In this document: piece by piece, positions 29,226 to 37,861 of the stretch
Numbering within the stretch: the first letter of the stretch is position 1
Layout of the letters: every line of letters starts with the position of its first letter
NCBI RefSeq assembly: GCF_024168485.1
Contig: NZ_JALJVY010000011.1
Location: 62,001-126,000, forward strand
DNA: 64,000 nucleotides
Direction of reading: 5' to 3'
From: Sphingobium sp. OAS761
GTDB taxonomy: Bacteria; Pseudomonadota; Alphaproteobacteria; Sphingomonadales; Sphingomonadaceae
Program-made: the position numbers and the translations under genes
Notes under the pieces: generated by a model
What the model was told of the DNA's origin: nothing
Seen by the model: only the letters and a program-made list of their open reading frames with translations
Database searches by the model: none

Positions 29226-30158
29226 TTAGTGCCGACGCGGTACGAGGTGAAGCGCGCCGACGATGATCGCGCCCACGACCAGCCCGATGACAGCGCCGCC
29301 GATCGCCGTGATGACCCAAGCGACCGCACCACCGATGGCGGGCAGCGCATGGGCGGCGGATTCGGCCAGATGGTCGATCGTGCCGGGGATCAGGTCGAAA
29401 TGGAATTCGTGCAGGCCATGAACGATCAGGCCCCCGCCGACCCACAGCATTGCCGCGGTCCCGACCACACCCAATATGGACATGACAACCGGCATCGCTT
29501 TTACCAGCCCGCGCCCGAATAGGCGGGTCGCGGCCGAGGCGCGCTGCGCCAGATGTAGTCCGATGTCGTCCATCTTCACGATGAAGCCGACGACGCCATA
29601 GACGCCGGCCGTAATCAGGATCGCCACGACAACCAGTATAATGGCCTGTTCCCATATCGGTTCGGCGGCAACCGCGCCGAGCGAAATGGCCATGATCTCA
29701 CCCGACAGGATGAAGTCTGTGCGCACCGCGCTCGACACTTTCTGCTGTTCCATTTCGGCGGAACTGTGGGTGACGACGGCTTCGCGGGCAAGGTCATGCC
29801 CGCCTGCGAGCGCCTCCATCAGTTTTTCGACTGCCTCGAAGCACAGGAAAGCCCCGCCTGCCATCAACAGCGGAGGTAGCAGCCAGGGCGCGAACGCGCT
29901 CATGAGAAGTGCGGCGGGAAGCAGGAAGAGAAGCTTGTTGCGGAGCGAGCCCTTCGCGATCTGCCAGATGATCGGCAATTCGCGGTCCGGCGTCAGGCCC
30001 ATGACATAATTGGGCGTCACGGCCGCGTCGTCGATCACGACTCCGGCCGCTTTCGTCCCGGCCTTGCCCGCCGCGCCGGCCACGTCGTCCAGCGAGGCGG
30101 CGGCCAGCTTGGCGATGCCCGCAACATCGTCGAGCAGCGCGATCAGACCGGAAGGCAT
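29226..30158 (-). CDS. DUF808 family membrane protein (YedI-like)
   Basis: 310 residues. Starts with the family hallmark MPSGLIALLDDVAGIAKLAA and continues with VVIDDAAVTPNYVMGLTP. The body has about eight hydrophobic segments (KLLFLLPAALLMSAFAPWLL; EPIWEQAIILVVVAILITAG) and the conserved AVVTHSSAEMEQQKVSSAVR cytoplasmic stretch. Function of the family is unknown. Heads a probable operon with the MATE gene. Confidence 0.92.
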   Translation of the reverse strand: MPSGLIALLDDVAGIAKLAAASLDDVAGAAGKAGTKAAGVVIDDAAVTPNYVMGLTPDRELPIIWQIAKGSLRNKLLFLLPAALLMSAFAPWLLPPLLMAGGAFLCFEAVEKLMEALAGGHDLAREAVVTHSSAEMEQQKVSSAVRTDFILSGEIMAISLGAVAAEPIWEQAIILVVVAILITAGVYGVVGFIVKMDDIGLHLAQRASAATRLFGRGLVKAMPVVMSILGVVGTAAMLWVGGGLIVHGLHEFHFDLIPGTIDHLAESAAHALPAIGGAVAWVITAIGGAVIGLVVGAIIVGALHLVPRRH

Positions 30159-30250
30159 GTCAGAATTCCCCGTTACCGACGCCCGCCAGGACGCCCTTGT
30201 TGCGCCTCATAAGCGGGGCGGCGCGCAGGGGCAATCGGTCGTGTGTCCGG

Positions 30251-30484
30251 TCAGTAATTGCCCGGAGGATCGCTTGCCGGGAAGGATTCGTCCGATTGTT
30301 CGTCGACAACGTCCCAATCCTTGCGGTCGATACCATGTTGCGGGCCCGCATCGCGGACGACCCCTGACGATCCGGCCGGGCCGCGGTCATCTTCCGCGTC
30401 GCTTGGACCCATCCAGTTGCGCCAACCCTTGACGGCGAACGCGCCCAGGCCGGTCACGATGGCCAGTTTCAGCAATCCCTTCAT
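30251..30484 (-). CDS. Small membrane-anchored protein of unknown function
   Basis: 77 residues: one N-terminal hydrophobic helix (LLKLAIVTGLGAFAVKGW) then a Gly/Asp-rich tail. The tail ends DVVDEQSDESFPASDPPGNY; the SDESFPASDPP element recurs at the C-terminus of many small alphaproteobacterial proteins of unknown role. An excellent ribosome site (AAGGAGG) precedes it. It overlaps the preceding gene by 4 bp (ATGA), so the two are translationally coupled. Confidence 0.75.
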   Translation of the reverse strand: MKGLLKLAIVTGLGAFAVKGWRNWMGPSDAEDDRGPAGSSGVVRDAGPQHGIDRKDWDVVDEQSDESFPASDPPGNY

Positions 30485-30813
30485 GATGTGCCCTCCTTGT
30501 CGGGGTGAATATGGACCCAGTCTGCGCGATCGTGACCAACCGCCGACCGCGCCAGCGGCATTTCGCCTTCTTCATCCGTACCGTGATGTGAAGGGTCGGC
30601 GCCGCCGGACGGCACGACCTGCCACCGCTCGCGCAAGGCCGCATCGATCATTGCGCGCCACACCTGTCCATCTCCGGCTGCGCGCATCGCATCATCGGGC
30701 TCTTTCAGCATCGCAAGCACGCTTGCGGCCTCGTCCGCGTGCTGGGGCCAGGATTCGGGATCGTTCGCCGCGAAATGGCGTGCCAGGCGTTCGATGAGCG
30801 TGCGTTCGGTCAT
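30481..30813 (-). CDS. Hypothetical protein
   Basis: 110 residues, no family recognised. The first half is helical (LIERLARHFAANDPESW; EAASVLAMLKEPDDAMRAAG) and the second half is polar with several His (DPSHHGTDEEGE; DKEGTS). No signal or membrane segment. Its C-terminal codons overlap the next small gene by 4 bp. Confidence 0.65.
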   Translation of the reverse strand: MTERTLIERLARHFAANDPESWPQHADEAASVLAMLKEPDDAMRAAGDGQVWRAMIDAALRERWQVVPSGGADPSHHGTDEEGEMPLARSAVGHDRADWVHIHPDKEGTS

Positions 30814-31003
30814 ATGTCATCAACGTTTGCGCTGCTGGCGCGTTCCTTCTTCATCACGCCCCCGTACCAGTATGAACGGACGGCCGGTCGCGTCGGCGAC
30901 GGCGGGCAAGGGCTGGGCGAGCCGGCGAAAGCGCGCACGCGTCCAGGCGACGCAGCTTTCCCGCGACCTGTGCGTTTCTCCCGCCTGAGAGGAAGGACGT
31001 TGC

Positions 31004-32090
31004 TTGCGAAACTATCTACTTTTGCCGGTGCTGCTGTGCAGCGCATGTCACGTGACCGTTACGGATGCCAACGAGTCCGAACAGGCAAATGCGGCGCGAT
31101 CCGCCGAGCGGGTGCCAACGACCGTAACGAGCGCAAAGGCGGACGATTTCGAGATCGTGCCGGAACAGACTGCCTGGCAGGCCAACCGGATATTGCAGGC
31201 GCAGGTCGCTCTGGACCGGTGGGGCTTTTCTCCCGGCGTGCTCGATGGCAAGGACGGCATGAGCTTCAAGGCGGCGCTGCGCGGCTTTCAAGCAGGCACA
31301 TGATTTGCCGGTGACAGGCGAATATGACGCCAGGACAATGAACGCATTGCTGGAGGGGGAAGCGCGGCCGACCACATGGCTGGTGCGCATCCCCGCGGAT
31401 TTCGCGCGCGGTCCCTTCTTCGATATTCCCAGGGGATTGAACGAGCAGGCGAAGCTGCCGGCGCTAACATACCGCAATCTGCTCGAAAAACTGGCCGAGC
31501 GTTTTCACACGACGCCCGAAACATTATTGTCGATCAACCCGTCGGGGACGAAGACGGGCGCCGGCACCGTTGTCCGCGTTCCGGCGATCGGCAACCAGCC
31601 GGTCGCCGATATTGAAGGGGACGAGCGCGGATGGGGTCAGACCCTGGCCAATCTGGGCGTAGCAAAGGATCAGCCGCAGGCCGATCATCTGGTCGTCGAC
31701 AAGTCCGAGGGGTTGCTCAAAGTATATGATGCCCAGAGCAAGCTGATCGCCCAGTTTCCGGTCACAACGGGATCGCAGCATGATCCCTTGCCGATGGGCG
31801 AATGGACAATCCGGGGCGTCAGCCGCAATCCCGATTTCCACTATAATCCCGACCTGTTCTGGGATGCGTCGTCCAAGGACCAGAAAGCGATGTTGCGGCC
31901 AGGCCCCAACGGCCCTGTCGGCGTTGTCTGGATCGACCTGTCCAAGGAGCATTACGGCATTCACGGCACGCCCGAGCCGCAAACGATCGGCCGTACCGAA
32001 AGCCATGGGTGTATACGCCTTACCAATTGGGATGCGGTCCGCCTTGCTCAGATGGTCAGGAGCGGGGTGAAGGCGACATTCCAGGCATGA
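31004..32090 (+). pseudogene. L,D-transpeptidase with peptidoglycan-binding domain, disrupted by a +1 frameshift
   Basis: Two adjacent frames make one recognisable protein. 31004-31303 (TTG start, GGAAGGA upstream) gives a lipoprotein signal (LLLPVLLCSAC), then ALDRWGFSPGVLDGKDGMSF, the first part of a peptidoglycan-binding domain, ending abruptly FQAGT. 31305-32090 resumes at LPVTGEYDARTMNALLEG. It adds a LysM-like segment (LAERFHTTPETLLSINPSG) and a YkuD domain with YGIHGTPEP and SHGCIRLTNWDA. Dropping one G of the GG at 31295-31296 restores FQAAHDLPVTGE. The domains look otherwise intact, so this is a recent mutation or a sequencing error. Confidence 0.85.
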
Positions 32091-32686
32091 ACAGGGCGCG
32101 GCTATGGGGTGGGGCCGCGATAACGATCCTGCTTTGTGCCGTGTTTCTTCGCGCCTGCGTGCGGATCGTTCCGCCCGATCGGTCGGAGCGCGAACCCATG
32201 GCCTCAGCGCCGCCATCGCCTGCCTCCGTCCCGATGCCTAGTCCTTCAAACACGGGGCCTCTGCTCATTCCAGTTTCGGGTGTCGCCGCGTCGGCTCTCG
32301 TCGACACCTTTGCGCAGGCGCGCGACCATGGCGGACGCCCGCATGATGCCATCGATATCATGGCGGAGCGGGGCAGGGCAGTGCTGGCCGCAGCGGACGG
32401 CCCGGTGGAAAAGCTCTTCTGGAGCGACGCGGGCGGGCGCACGCTGTACCAGCGGGCGGATGGCGGACGCCTGCTCCTCTATTATGCGCATCTGGACGGC
32501 TACGCGCCCGGCGTGCGGGAAGGCATTTCGGTGCGCAAGGGCCAGCAAATCGCGACGGTGGGCAGTACCGGCAATGCCGATCCGGCCGCCCCCCATCTGC
32601 ATTTCGCGGTGCATGTCGTGCGCCCGGACGATCCCTGGTACGCGGGACGCCCGGTCAATCCCTATCCGCTGCTGACCCGCCGCTGA
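32087..32686 (+). CDS. M23 family (LytM-type) peptidase, membrane-anchored
   Basis: 199 residues from ATG 32087, which overlaps the transpeptidase stop (ATGA). One N-terminal transmembrane helix (AAITILLCAVFLRACVRIV), a Ser/Pro-rich linker, then the LytM fold. The fold has HDAIDIMAERGRAVLAAADG (H-x-x-x-D Zn ligands), YYAHLDGYA, VRKGQQIATVGSTGN and HLHF. All four zinc/catalytic elements are present, so an active endopeptidase is likely. Operonic with a frameshifted L,D-transpeptidase: a cell-wall remodelling pair. Confidence 0.9.
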   Translation: MNRARLWGGAAITILLCAVFLRACVRIVPPDRSEREPMASAPPSPASVPMPSPSNTGPLLIPVSGVAASALVDTFAQARDHGGRPHDAIDIMAERGRAVLAAADGPVEKLFWSDAGGRTLYQRADGGRLLLYYAHLDGYAPGVREGISVRKGQQIATVGSTGNADPAAPHLHFAVHVVRPDDPWYAGRPVNPYPLLTRR

Positions 32687-32800
32687 GGCGAAGCGGTCGG
32701 GCGGCCCCTCTTGCTCTTCGGCCGATCCGGCTGTAAAGGCGCGCCAACCTCGCAGAGGTCGGCTCTTTTCCACTATCAGACATATAGGCAGGCTCTTCCC

Positions 32801-33364
32801 ATGAAGATCAGCGGCGTCGAGATTCGTCCCGGCAACAACATCGAATATGACGGCAGCCTGTGGCGCGCCGTGAAGATTCAGCACACCCAGCCCGGCAAGG
32901 GCGGTGCCTATATGCAGGTGGAACTGAAAAACCTGATCGACGGCCGCAAGAACAATGTGCGTTTCCGGTCGGCCGAAACCGTGGAGCGCATCCGCCTCGA
33001 CACCAAGGATTTCCAGTATCTCTACGCCGAAGGCGACATGCTGGTGTTCATGGATACCGAAACCTATGAGCAGATCAATCTGCCGATGGACCTGGTCGGC
33101 GACGCCGCTGCGTTCCTTCAGGACGGGATGATGGTCATGCTGGAAATGTACGAGGAACGCCCGATCAGCGTCCAGCTTCCCGAAACGGTAGAGGCGACCG
33201 TGGTGGAGGCCGACGCGGTGGTGAAGGGGCAGACAGCCTCGGCCAGCTACAAGCCGGCGATTCTCGACAATGGCGTCCGGGTGATGGTGCCGCCGCATAT
33301 CGTTACGGGCACGCGCATCATCGTCGACGTGTACGAACGCGAATATGTGAAGCGCGCGGACTGA
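32801..33364 (+). CDS. efp: Translation elongation factor P
   Basis: Relieves ribosome stalling at polyproline stretches. 187 residues from ATG 32801 ([18 protein letters not shown]), three beta-barrel domains. The loop that carries the modified residue is [13 protein letters not shown] with Lys34. The C-terminal signature runs [19 protein letters not shown] to [18 protein letters not shown]. The start of the next gene overlaps its stop (TGATG). No EpmA/B genes are in the window. Confidence 0.97.
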   Translation: MKISGVEIRPGNNIEYDGSLWRAVKIQHTQPGKGGAYMQVELKNLIDGRKNNVRFRSAETVERIRLDTKDFQYLYAEGDMLVFMDTETYEQINLPMDLVGDAAAFLQDGMMVMLEMYEERPISVQLPETVEATVVEADAVVKGQTASASYKPAILDNGVRVMVPPHIVTGTRIIVDVYEREYVKRAD

Positions 33365-33756
33365 TGCTCGGGCGGCTCGCGCTTCCGCTGGCGGCGACGC
33401 TCGCCGCCTTGGCCATCGGTCAGGCCGCCCTGGCGGCCGAGCCTGCCGCGCCGTCAAAGGCGGAACTGGATGCCGGCGCTTTCCATCTCAAGGTGTTGAT
33501 GGGCGCTCTCCAATCGAAGGAAATCGATCAGCCGATAAAGAACGTGCTGTTCGTGTGCCTTTACGAAAATCCGTTCGGCAAGATCAGCGACGCGACGTCC
33601 AAGGTGCTGGCGGGCAACAAGCTCGATCCCAAAGACCCGAACAAGGTGCTGACCGTAATGGCGGGTGTATGCGGCCTGCGTCCCGGAGAGGATGGGCAGG
33701 CACCGTCCAAGACTCCGCCCAAATCCGGTCCGCCGCAGCAGCCAAGCAGCCGTTGA
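33364..33756 (+). CDS. Secreted hypothetical protein after efp
   Basis: 130 residues with a clear Sec signal (LALPLAATLAALAIGQAALA, cleavage near AALAAEP). The mature part has HLKVLMGALQSKEIDQPIKN, VLFVCLYENPFGKISDATSK and VMAGVCGLRPG; the two Cys could form a disulfide. The tail is Pro/Lys/Ser-rich (KTPPKSGPPQQPSSR). Starts with ATG overlapping the efp stop. No family recognised; predicted periplasmic. Confidence 0.75.
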   Translation: MLGRLALPLAATLAALAIGQAALAAEPAAPSKAELDAGAFHLKVLMGALQSKEIDQPIKNVLFVCLYENPFGKISDATSKVLAGNKLDPKDPNKVLTVMAGVCGLRPGEDGQAPSKTPPKSGPPQQPSSR

Positions 33757-33799
33757 ACCCCACACATCTTCTCCATCCAGGAGAAGGGAGACAAGTATA

Positions 33800-34615
33800 A
33801 TGGTATCGCATTCCGGCCTTCTCACCGTCATGGAGCGCGCCGCGCGAAAGGCGGGCAGCAAGCTTCGTCGCGACTTCGGCGAGGTCGAACATCTCCAGGT
33901 CAGCCGCAAGGGACCGGCGGACTTCGTGTCCAAGGCCGACCATCAGGCCGAACGCACGCTGGTGGAGGAGTTGCAGAAGGCCCGGCCCGACTGGGGATTC
34001 CTGCTGGAAGAAGGCGGCGAGATTGCCGGGGACCCGACCAAGCCGCGCTGGATCATCGATCCGCTCGATGGCACCACCAACTTCCTGCACGGCATTCCGC
34101 ATTTCGCCATTTCCATCGCGGTCGAGGAGCCGCTTTATGGAGGCAACAAGCGCGAAGTGACGACCGGGCTCGTCTATCAGCCCGTCACCGATGAGAGCTA
34201 TTGGGCGGAAAAGAGCCGGGGGGCATGGCGGCACGACCAGCGGCTGCGCGTGTCGGCGCGCCGCGATCTGGGCGATTGCCTGATTGCGACCGGCATACCG
34301 TTCATGGGCCATGGCGACATGGCGCAGTGGACGCGCATTTTCGGCGCCGTGGCGCCTTCGGTCGCAGGCCTGCGCCGCTTCGGCGCCGCCTCGCTCGATC
34401 TCGCCCATGTCGCTTCGGGGCGCTATGACGGTTTCTGGGAAAGTGGACTCCAGCCGTGGGACGTCGCGGCGGGCATGCTGCTGGTCCGCGAGGCGGGCGG
34501 TTTCGTCAGCGATTTCCGGGGCGGCGACCAGATGATCGACCGCCGCGAGGTGATCGCGGGCAATGACGCGATCCATTCGAAACTGCACAAGCTGGTAGCG
34601 GGCGCGCTGCGATAA
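33800..34615 (+). CDS. suhB: Inositol monophosphatase family protein (SuhB-like)
   Basis: Mg-dependent phosphatase of the IMPase/FBPase superfamily. 271 residues from ATG 33800, six bases after AAGGGAG. Metal-binding motifs: [22 protein letters not shown] (the first Glu pair), [15 protein letters not shown] and [19 protein letters not shown]. In bacteria SuhB also binds the rRNA transcription antitermination complex. It ends the efp cluster and is followed by a 16-bp hairpin. Confidence 0.94.
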   Translation: MVSHSGLLTVMERAARKAGSKLRRDFGEVEHLQVSRKGPADFVSKADHQAERTLVEELQKARPDWGFLLEEGGEIAGDPTKPRWIIDPLDGTTNFLHGIPHFAISIAVEEPLYGGNKREVTTGLVYQPVTDESYWAEKSRGAWRHDQRLRVSARRDLGDCLIATGIPFMGHGDMAQWTRIFGAVAPSVAGLRRFGAASLDLAHVASGRYDGFWESGLQPWDVAAGMLLVREAGGFVSDFRGGDQMIDRREVIAGNDAIHSKLHKLVAGALR

Positions 34616-34617
34616 GG

Positions 34618-34658
34618 CGCAACAAGGCCAAGCAGTTCAGCGGCTTGGCCTTGTTGCG
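34618..34658. terminator. Long perfect inverted repeat between suhB and the nuo operon
   Basis: CGCAACAAGGCCAAGC (34618-34633) pairs perfectly over 16 bp with GCTTGGCCTTGTTGCG (34643-34658) around a 9-nt loop. It starts 3 bp after the suhB stop. Probable terminator insulating nuo from the efp-suhB cluster, although the U tract is poor (ATTCATTCTC). Confidence 0.7.
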
Positions 34659-34743
34659 ATTCATTCTCATGCCCTTGGCCCCTTGCTTCGCATATGCAGC
34701 AGGCCTAAAGCGCGCCCACAACCTTTTCGCCCAGGGGAATCCG

Positions 34744-35118
34744 TTGGTCGATCTTAGCCAATATCTGCCGATCCTCATCTTTCTCGGGATCGCCTTGCTG
34801 CTTTCGGGCGCCTTCGTTTTCCTGCCCATGCTGGTCGGTCGTCTGACCGGAGCGCATCAGCCCGACCCGGCCAAGCTCAGCGAATATGAATGCGGCTTTC
34901 CCGCCTTTGAAGAGCCGCGCAGCCAGTTTGATGTGCGCTTCTACCTCGTTGCGATCCTGTTCATCATCTTCGATCTGGAAGCGGCGTTCCTCTTTCCGTG
35001 GGCAGTGAGCCTTGACCAGATCGGCTGGGCCGGCTGGGCGACGATGATGATCTTCATAGCGGAGCTGGTGCTCGGCCTCGTCTATGCGTGGAAGAAGGGA
35101 GCACTCGATTGGGAGTAG
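34744..35118 (+). CDS. nuoA: NADH-quinone oxidoreductase subunit A
   Basis: Membrane subunit of respiratory complex I at the junction of the peripheral arm. 124 residues with three helices. Conserved loop [24 protein letters not shown] contains the functional Cys, and [17 protein letters not shown] is the second-helix signature. TTG at 34744 is chosen because CAGGGGA precedes it at normal distance and the length then fits; the open frame runs to 34645. First gene of the nuo operon. Confidence 0.95.
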   Translation: MVDLSQYLPILIFLGIALLLSGAFVFLPMLVGRLTGAHQPDPAKLSEYECGFPAFEEPRSQFDVRFYLVAILFIIFDLEAAFLFPWAVSLDQIGWAGWATMMIFIAELVLGLVYAWKKGALDWE

Positions 35119-35663
35119 AACTTGAGCGGCCCGCGCCCGGCACCCTGCCGCCCGTGGGGACCCAGCCCGACCAGAACTTCTTCGACTCTCTGAATGCAGA
35201 GGTGAATGACAAGGGCTTCCTCGTCACATCGACCGAGGAGCTGTTTCACTGGGCGCGTACCGGGTCGCTGTGGTGGATGACCTTTGGCCTTGCCTGCTGC
35301 GCTGTGGAAATGATCCACGTCAACATGCCGCGTTATGACATGGAGCGCTTTGGCGCCGCCCCGCGCGCATCGCCGCGCCAGTCGGACGTGATGATCGTGG
35401 CGGGCACGCTGTGCAACAAGATGGCGCCCGCGCTGCGCAAGGTCTATGACCAGATGTCCAACCCGAAATATGTGATTTCGATGGGTAGCTGCGCGAATGG
35501 CGGCGGCTATTATCATTACAGCTATTCGGTGGTGCGCGGATGCGATCGCATCGTGCCGGTCGACATCTATGTGCCCGGTTGTCCGCCGACCGCCGAGGCG
35601 CTGTTGTATGGGGTGATGCAGTTGCAGCGGAAGATTCGCCGCGTCGGGACGATCGAGCGCTGA
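35109..35663 (+). CDS. nuoB: NADH-quinone oxidoreductase subunit B
   Basis: Carries the terminal [4Fe-4S] cluster N2, the direct electron donor to quinone. 184 residues. Cluster ligands are in [13 protein letters not shown] (tandem Cys), [18 protein letters not shown] and [17 protein letters not shown] at 35109 has GGGAG seven bases upstream and overlaps nuoA by 10 bp; a GTG at 35088 would add seven residues. N-terminal extension [13 protein letters not shown] is of the alphaproteobacterial kind. Confidence 0.97.
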   Translation: MGVELERPAPGTLPPVGTQPDQNFFDSLNAEVNDKGFLVTSTEELFHWARTGSLWWMTFGLACCAVEMIHVNMPRYDMERFGAAPRASPRQSDVMIVAGTLCNKMAPALRKVYDQMSNPKYVISMGSCANGGGYYHYSYSVVRGCDRIVPVDIYVPGCPPTAEALLYGVMQLQRKIRRVGTIER

Positions 35664-35664
35664 T

Positions 35665-36462
35665 ATGGGCCATTCCGCACCCAGGATCGCGACCATCGAC
35701 GGGATCGTCGGAGAGATCGCCGGCCTGCTCGGCCCGATGCTGGTCGAAACCGTCGATCATGCCGACGAACTGAGCTTCACTGTCGTGCGCGGGGAACTGG
35801 CAAATGCCATGACCCTGCTGTGCGACGGCGCGCATTATCAGCAGCTCATGGAAATCGCCGGTGTCGACTATCCCGACCGTCCCGAACGGTTCGAGATTTG
35901 CTATCACCTGCTGAGCGTCACGCGGAACCATCGCATCCGCGTTAAGGTGACCACGGACGAGGATCACGCCGTTCCCACCGTCACGCATATCTGGCCGGTT
36001 GCCGGCTGGCTGGAGCGCGAGGTGTTCGACATGTATGGCGTGGTGTTCGACGGCAACACCGACCTGCGCCGCATCCTGACCGACTATGGTTTCAAGGGGC
36101 ATCCGCAGCGCAAGGACTTCCCGCTGACCGGCTATGTCGAGCTGCGCTATTCGGAAGAGGACAAGCGGGTCGTCTATGAGCCGGTGAAACTCGCCCAGGA
36201 TTTCCGCAGCTTCGACTTCATGAGCCCGTGGGAAGGGGCGGAGTATATATTGCCCGGCGACGAGAAGGCGCATGGCGAGGCTCCCGGTGCGCCGGCGCCC
36301 GCCGCCGCGCCCGTGCCCAAGACCACCGGGAAGAAGTCGGAGACCGGGGCGGGCGAGCCGGCGAACACGAAGGCTGCGGAAAAATCGGCGGATGCGCCCT
36401 CGAAGCCGGCTGCCCAGACCGACCAGGGCAAGGGCGCCGCCAAGCCGGAGGACAAGGCCTGA
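35665..36462 (+). CDS. nuoC: NADH-quinone oxidoreductase subunit C (with long Ala/Pro tail)
   Basis: Peripheral-arm scaffold subunit (30 kDa). 265 residues. The conserved core ends around residue 200, with [19 protein letters not shown] and [20 protein letters not shown]. After that a low-complexity Ala/Pro/Lys tail of about 60 residues ([14 protein letters not shown] ... GAAKPEDKA) is added. Such tails occur in sphingomonad NuoC but are absent from most homologues. Separate from nuoD, unlike the fused NuoCD of E. coli. Confidence 0.96.
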   Translation: MGHSAPRIATIDGIVGEIAGLLGPMLVETVDHADELSFTVVRGELANAMTLLCDGAHYQQLMEIAGVDYPDRPERFEICYHLLSVTRNHRIRVKVTTDEDHAVPTVTHIWPVAGWLEREVFDMYGVVFDGNTDLRRILTDYGFKGHPQRKDFPLTGYVELRYSEEDKRVVYEPVKLAQDFRSFDFMSPWEGAEYILPGDEKAHGEAPGAPAPAAAPVPKTTGKKSETGAGEPANTKAAEKSADAPSKPAAQTDQGKGAAKPEDKA

Positions 36463-37697
36463 TGTCCGACTATATGGAAAAGCTGGATCACACGATCAAC
36501 GCCGACGACCCGACGCTGGGCGACACGGAAATCCAGAACTACACGATCAACTTCGGTCCGCAGCATCCCGCGGCGCACGGCGTGCTGCGCTTGGTCATGG
36601 AGCTGGACGGCGAGATCGTCGAGCGCTGCGACCCGCATGTCGGCCTGCTCCATCGCGGCACCGAGAAGCTGATCGAATATAAGACCTATCTTCAGGCGCT
36701 GCCCTATTTCGACCGGCTCGACTATTGCTCGCCGCTTGGCATGGAGCACAGCTATGTGCTGGCGGTCGAAAAGCTGCTGAACCTGGAAGTGCCGCTGCGC
36801 GCGCAATATCTGCGCGTGTTCTTCGCGGAGCTGACCCGCATCTGCAACCACATGCTGAACCTGGGTTCGCATGTGATGGACGTGGGCGCGATGACGCCGA
36901 ACCTGTGGCTGTTCGAGATTCGCGAGGATTGCCTCAACTTCTTCGAGCGGGCGTCGGGCGCGCGGATGCACTCGGCCTATTTCCGGCCGGGCGGCGTGCA
37001 TCAGGACGTGCCGCTGAAACTGCTGACCGACATTGCCGACTGGCTCGACACGCGGCTGCCAAGGCTGTTCGAGGACGCGATTTCGCTGGTGGCCGACAAC
37101 CGCATCTTCAAGCAGCGCAATGTCGACATCGCCATCGTCAGCAAGGAAGACGCGCTGAAATGGGGCTTTTCCGGCCCGATGATCCGCGGGTCGGGTATTC
37201 CTTGGGACATCCGCAAGTCGCAGCCCTATGACGTCTATGACCGGATGGAGTTCGACGTTCCGGTCGGCACGCAGTTCGACTGCTACGACCGCTTCATGGT
37301 GCGCGTCGAGGAAGTGCGCCAGTCCGCGCGGATCATGAAGCAGTGCCTGAACGACATGCCCGAAGGGCCGATCGCCAGCTTCGACCGCAAGGTGGTGCCG
37401 CCCAAGCGCGGCGAAATGAAGCGATCGATGGAGGCGCTGATCCACCACTTCAAGCTCTATACCGAGGGCTTTCATGTGCCCGCCGGCGAAGTCTATGTCG
37501 CGACCGAAAGCCCCAAGGGCGAATTCGGCGTCTATCTGGTCGCGGACGGCAGCAACAAGCCCTATCGCTGCAAGATCAGGCCCACGGCCTTCTCGCACCT
37601 TCAGTCAATGGATTTCCAGTTGAAGGGCCATATGCTCGCCGACGTGACCGCCGTGCTGGGCGCGATGGACATCGTGTTCGGGGAGTGTGACCGGTGA
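36462..37697 (+). CDS. nuoD: NADH-quinone oxidoreductase subunit D
   Basis: 49-kDa subunit, lining the quinone-binding cavity with NuoB. 411 residues from ATG 36462, overlapping nuoC (TGATG). Motifs: [20 protein letters not shown] (quinone-site His), [14 protein letters not shown], and the C-terminal IDPVFGECDR-type end, here [10 protein letters not shown]. The last 23 bases of the gene are repeated at 37839-37861. Confidence 0.98.
   Translation: MSDYMEKLDHTINADDPTLGDTEIQNYTINFGPQHPAAHGVLRLVMELDGEIVERCDPHVGLLHRGTEKLIEYKTYLQALPYFDRLDYCSPLGMEHSYVLAVEKLLNLEVPLRAQYLRVFFAELTRICNHMLNLGSHVMDVGAMTPNLWLFEIREDCLNFFERASGARMHSAYFRPGGVHQDVPLKLLTDIADWLDTRLPRLFEDAISLVADNRIFKQRNVDIAIVSKEDALKWGFSGPMIRGSGIPWDIRKSQPYDVYDRMEFDVPVGTQFDCYDRFMVRVEEVRQSARIMKQCLNDMPEGPIASFDRKVVPPKRGEMKRSMEALIHHFKLYTEGFHVPAGEVYVATESPKGEFGVYLVADGSNKPYRCKIRPTAFSHLQSMDFQLKGHMLADVTAVLGAMDIVFGECDR
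37675..37697 (+). repeat. Left copy of 23-bp direct duplication (3' end of nuoD)
   Basis: TGTTC-G-GGGAGTGTGACCGGTGA. Identical but for one base to 37839-37861. It codes for the last residues and stop of NuoD, so this is the functional original; the pair brackets the palindromic element. Confidence 0.85.
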
Positions 37698-37838
37698 GCG
37701 TGGTTGTCACCAATTTCATCCTCCCCCATAGGGGGAGGGGGACCGCCAGCTTGCTGGTGGTGGAGGGGTATCGCCCTCTCGATAGTATGACACCCCTCCG
37801 TCAGGCTTCGCCTGCCACCTCCCCTTCCAGGGGAGGAA
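37698..37838. repeat. Palindromic intergenic repeat element inserted after nuoD
   Basis: 141 bp built of hairpins: CTCCCCC-ATA-GGGGGAG, CCGCCAGC-TT-GCTGGTGG, then after a 24-bp centre CAGGC-TTC-GCCTG and CTCCCCTTCCAGGGGAG. The two halves are related in inverse orientation: each is hairpin, hairpin, then GGAGGGGT, read from the outside in. The type resembles REP/BIME elements and a repeat class I associate with sphingomonad intergenic regions. It codes for nothing. Bracketed by the 23-bp duplication. Confidence 0.8.
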
Positions 37839-37861
37839 TGTTCTGGGAGTGTGACCGGTGA
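37839..37861 (+). repeat. Right copy of 23-bp direct duplication
   Basis: TGTTC-T-GGGAGTGTGACCGGTGA, one mismatch from the nuoD end. It supplies the ribosome site (GGGAG) and GTG start of the following gene, keeping the local GTGA overlap geometry that nuoD would have had with that gene. Confidence 0.85.

Noticed and set aside
30810..31046. 78-codon minus-strand frame in the gap before the split L,D-transpeptidase
   Set aside because: Basic, Ser/Pro-rich chance composition, overlaps the signal-peptide region of a real gene, no ribosome site.
31285..31310. Programmed ribosomal frameshifting in the split L,D-transpeptidase
   Set aside because: No X-XXY-YYZ slippery heptamer or downstream stimulatory structure is visible; a single extra G explains it better.
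37698..37838. CRISPR-like or tandem repeat array after nuoD
   Set aside because: The units are inverted hairpins, not equal direct repeats with unique spacers, and there are no cas genes in the window.
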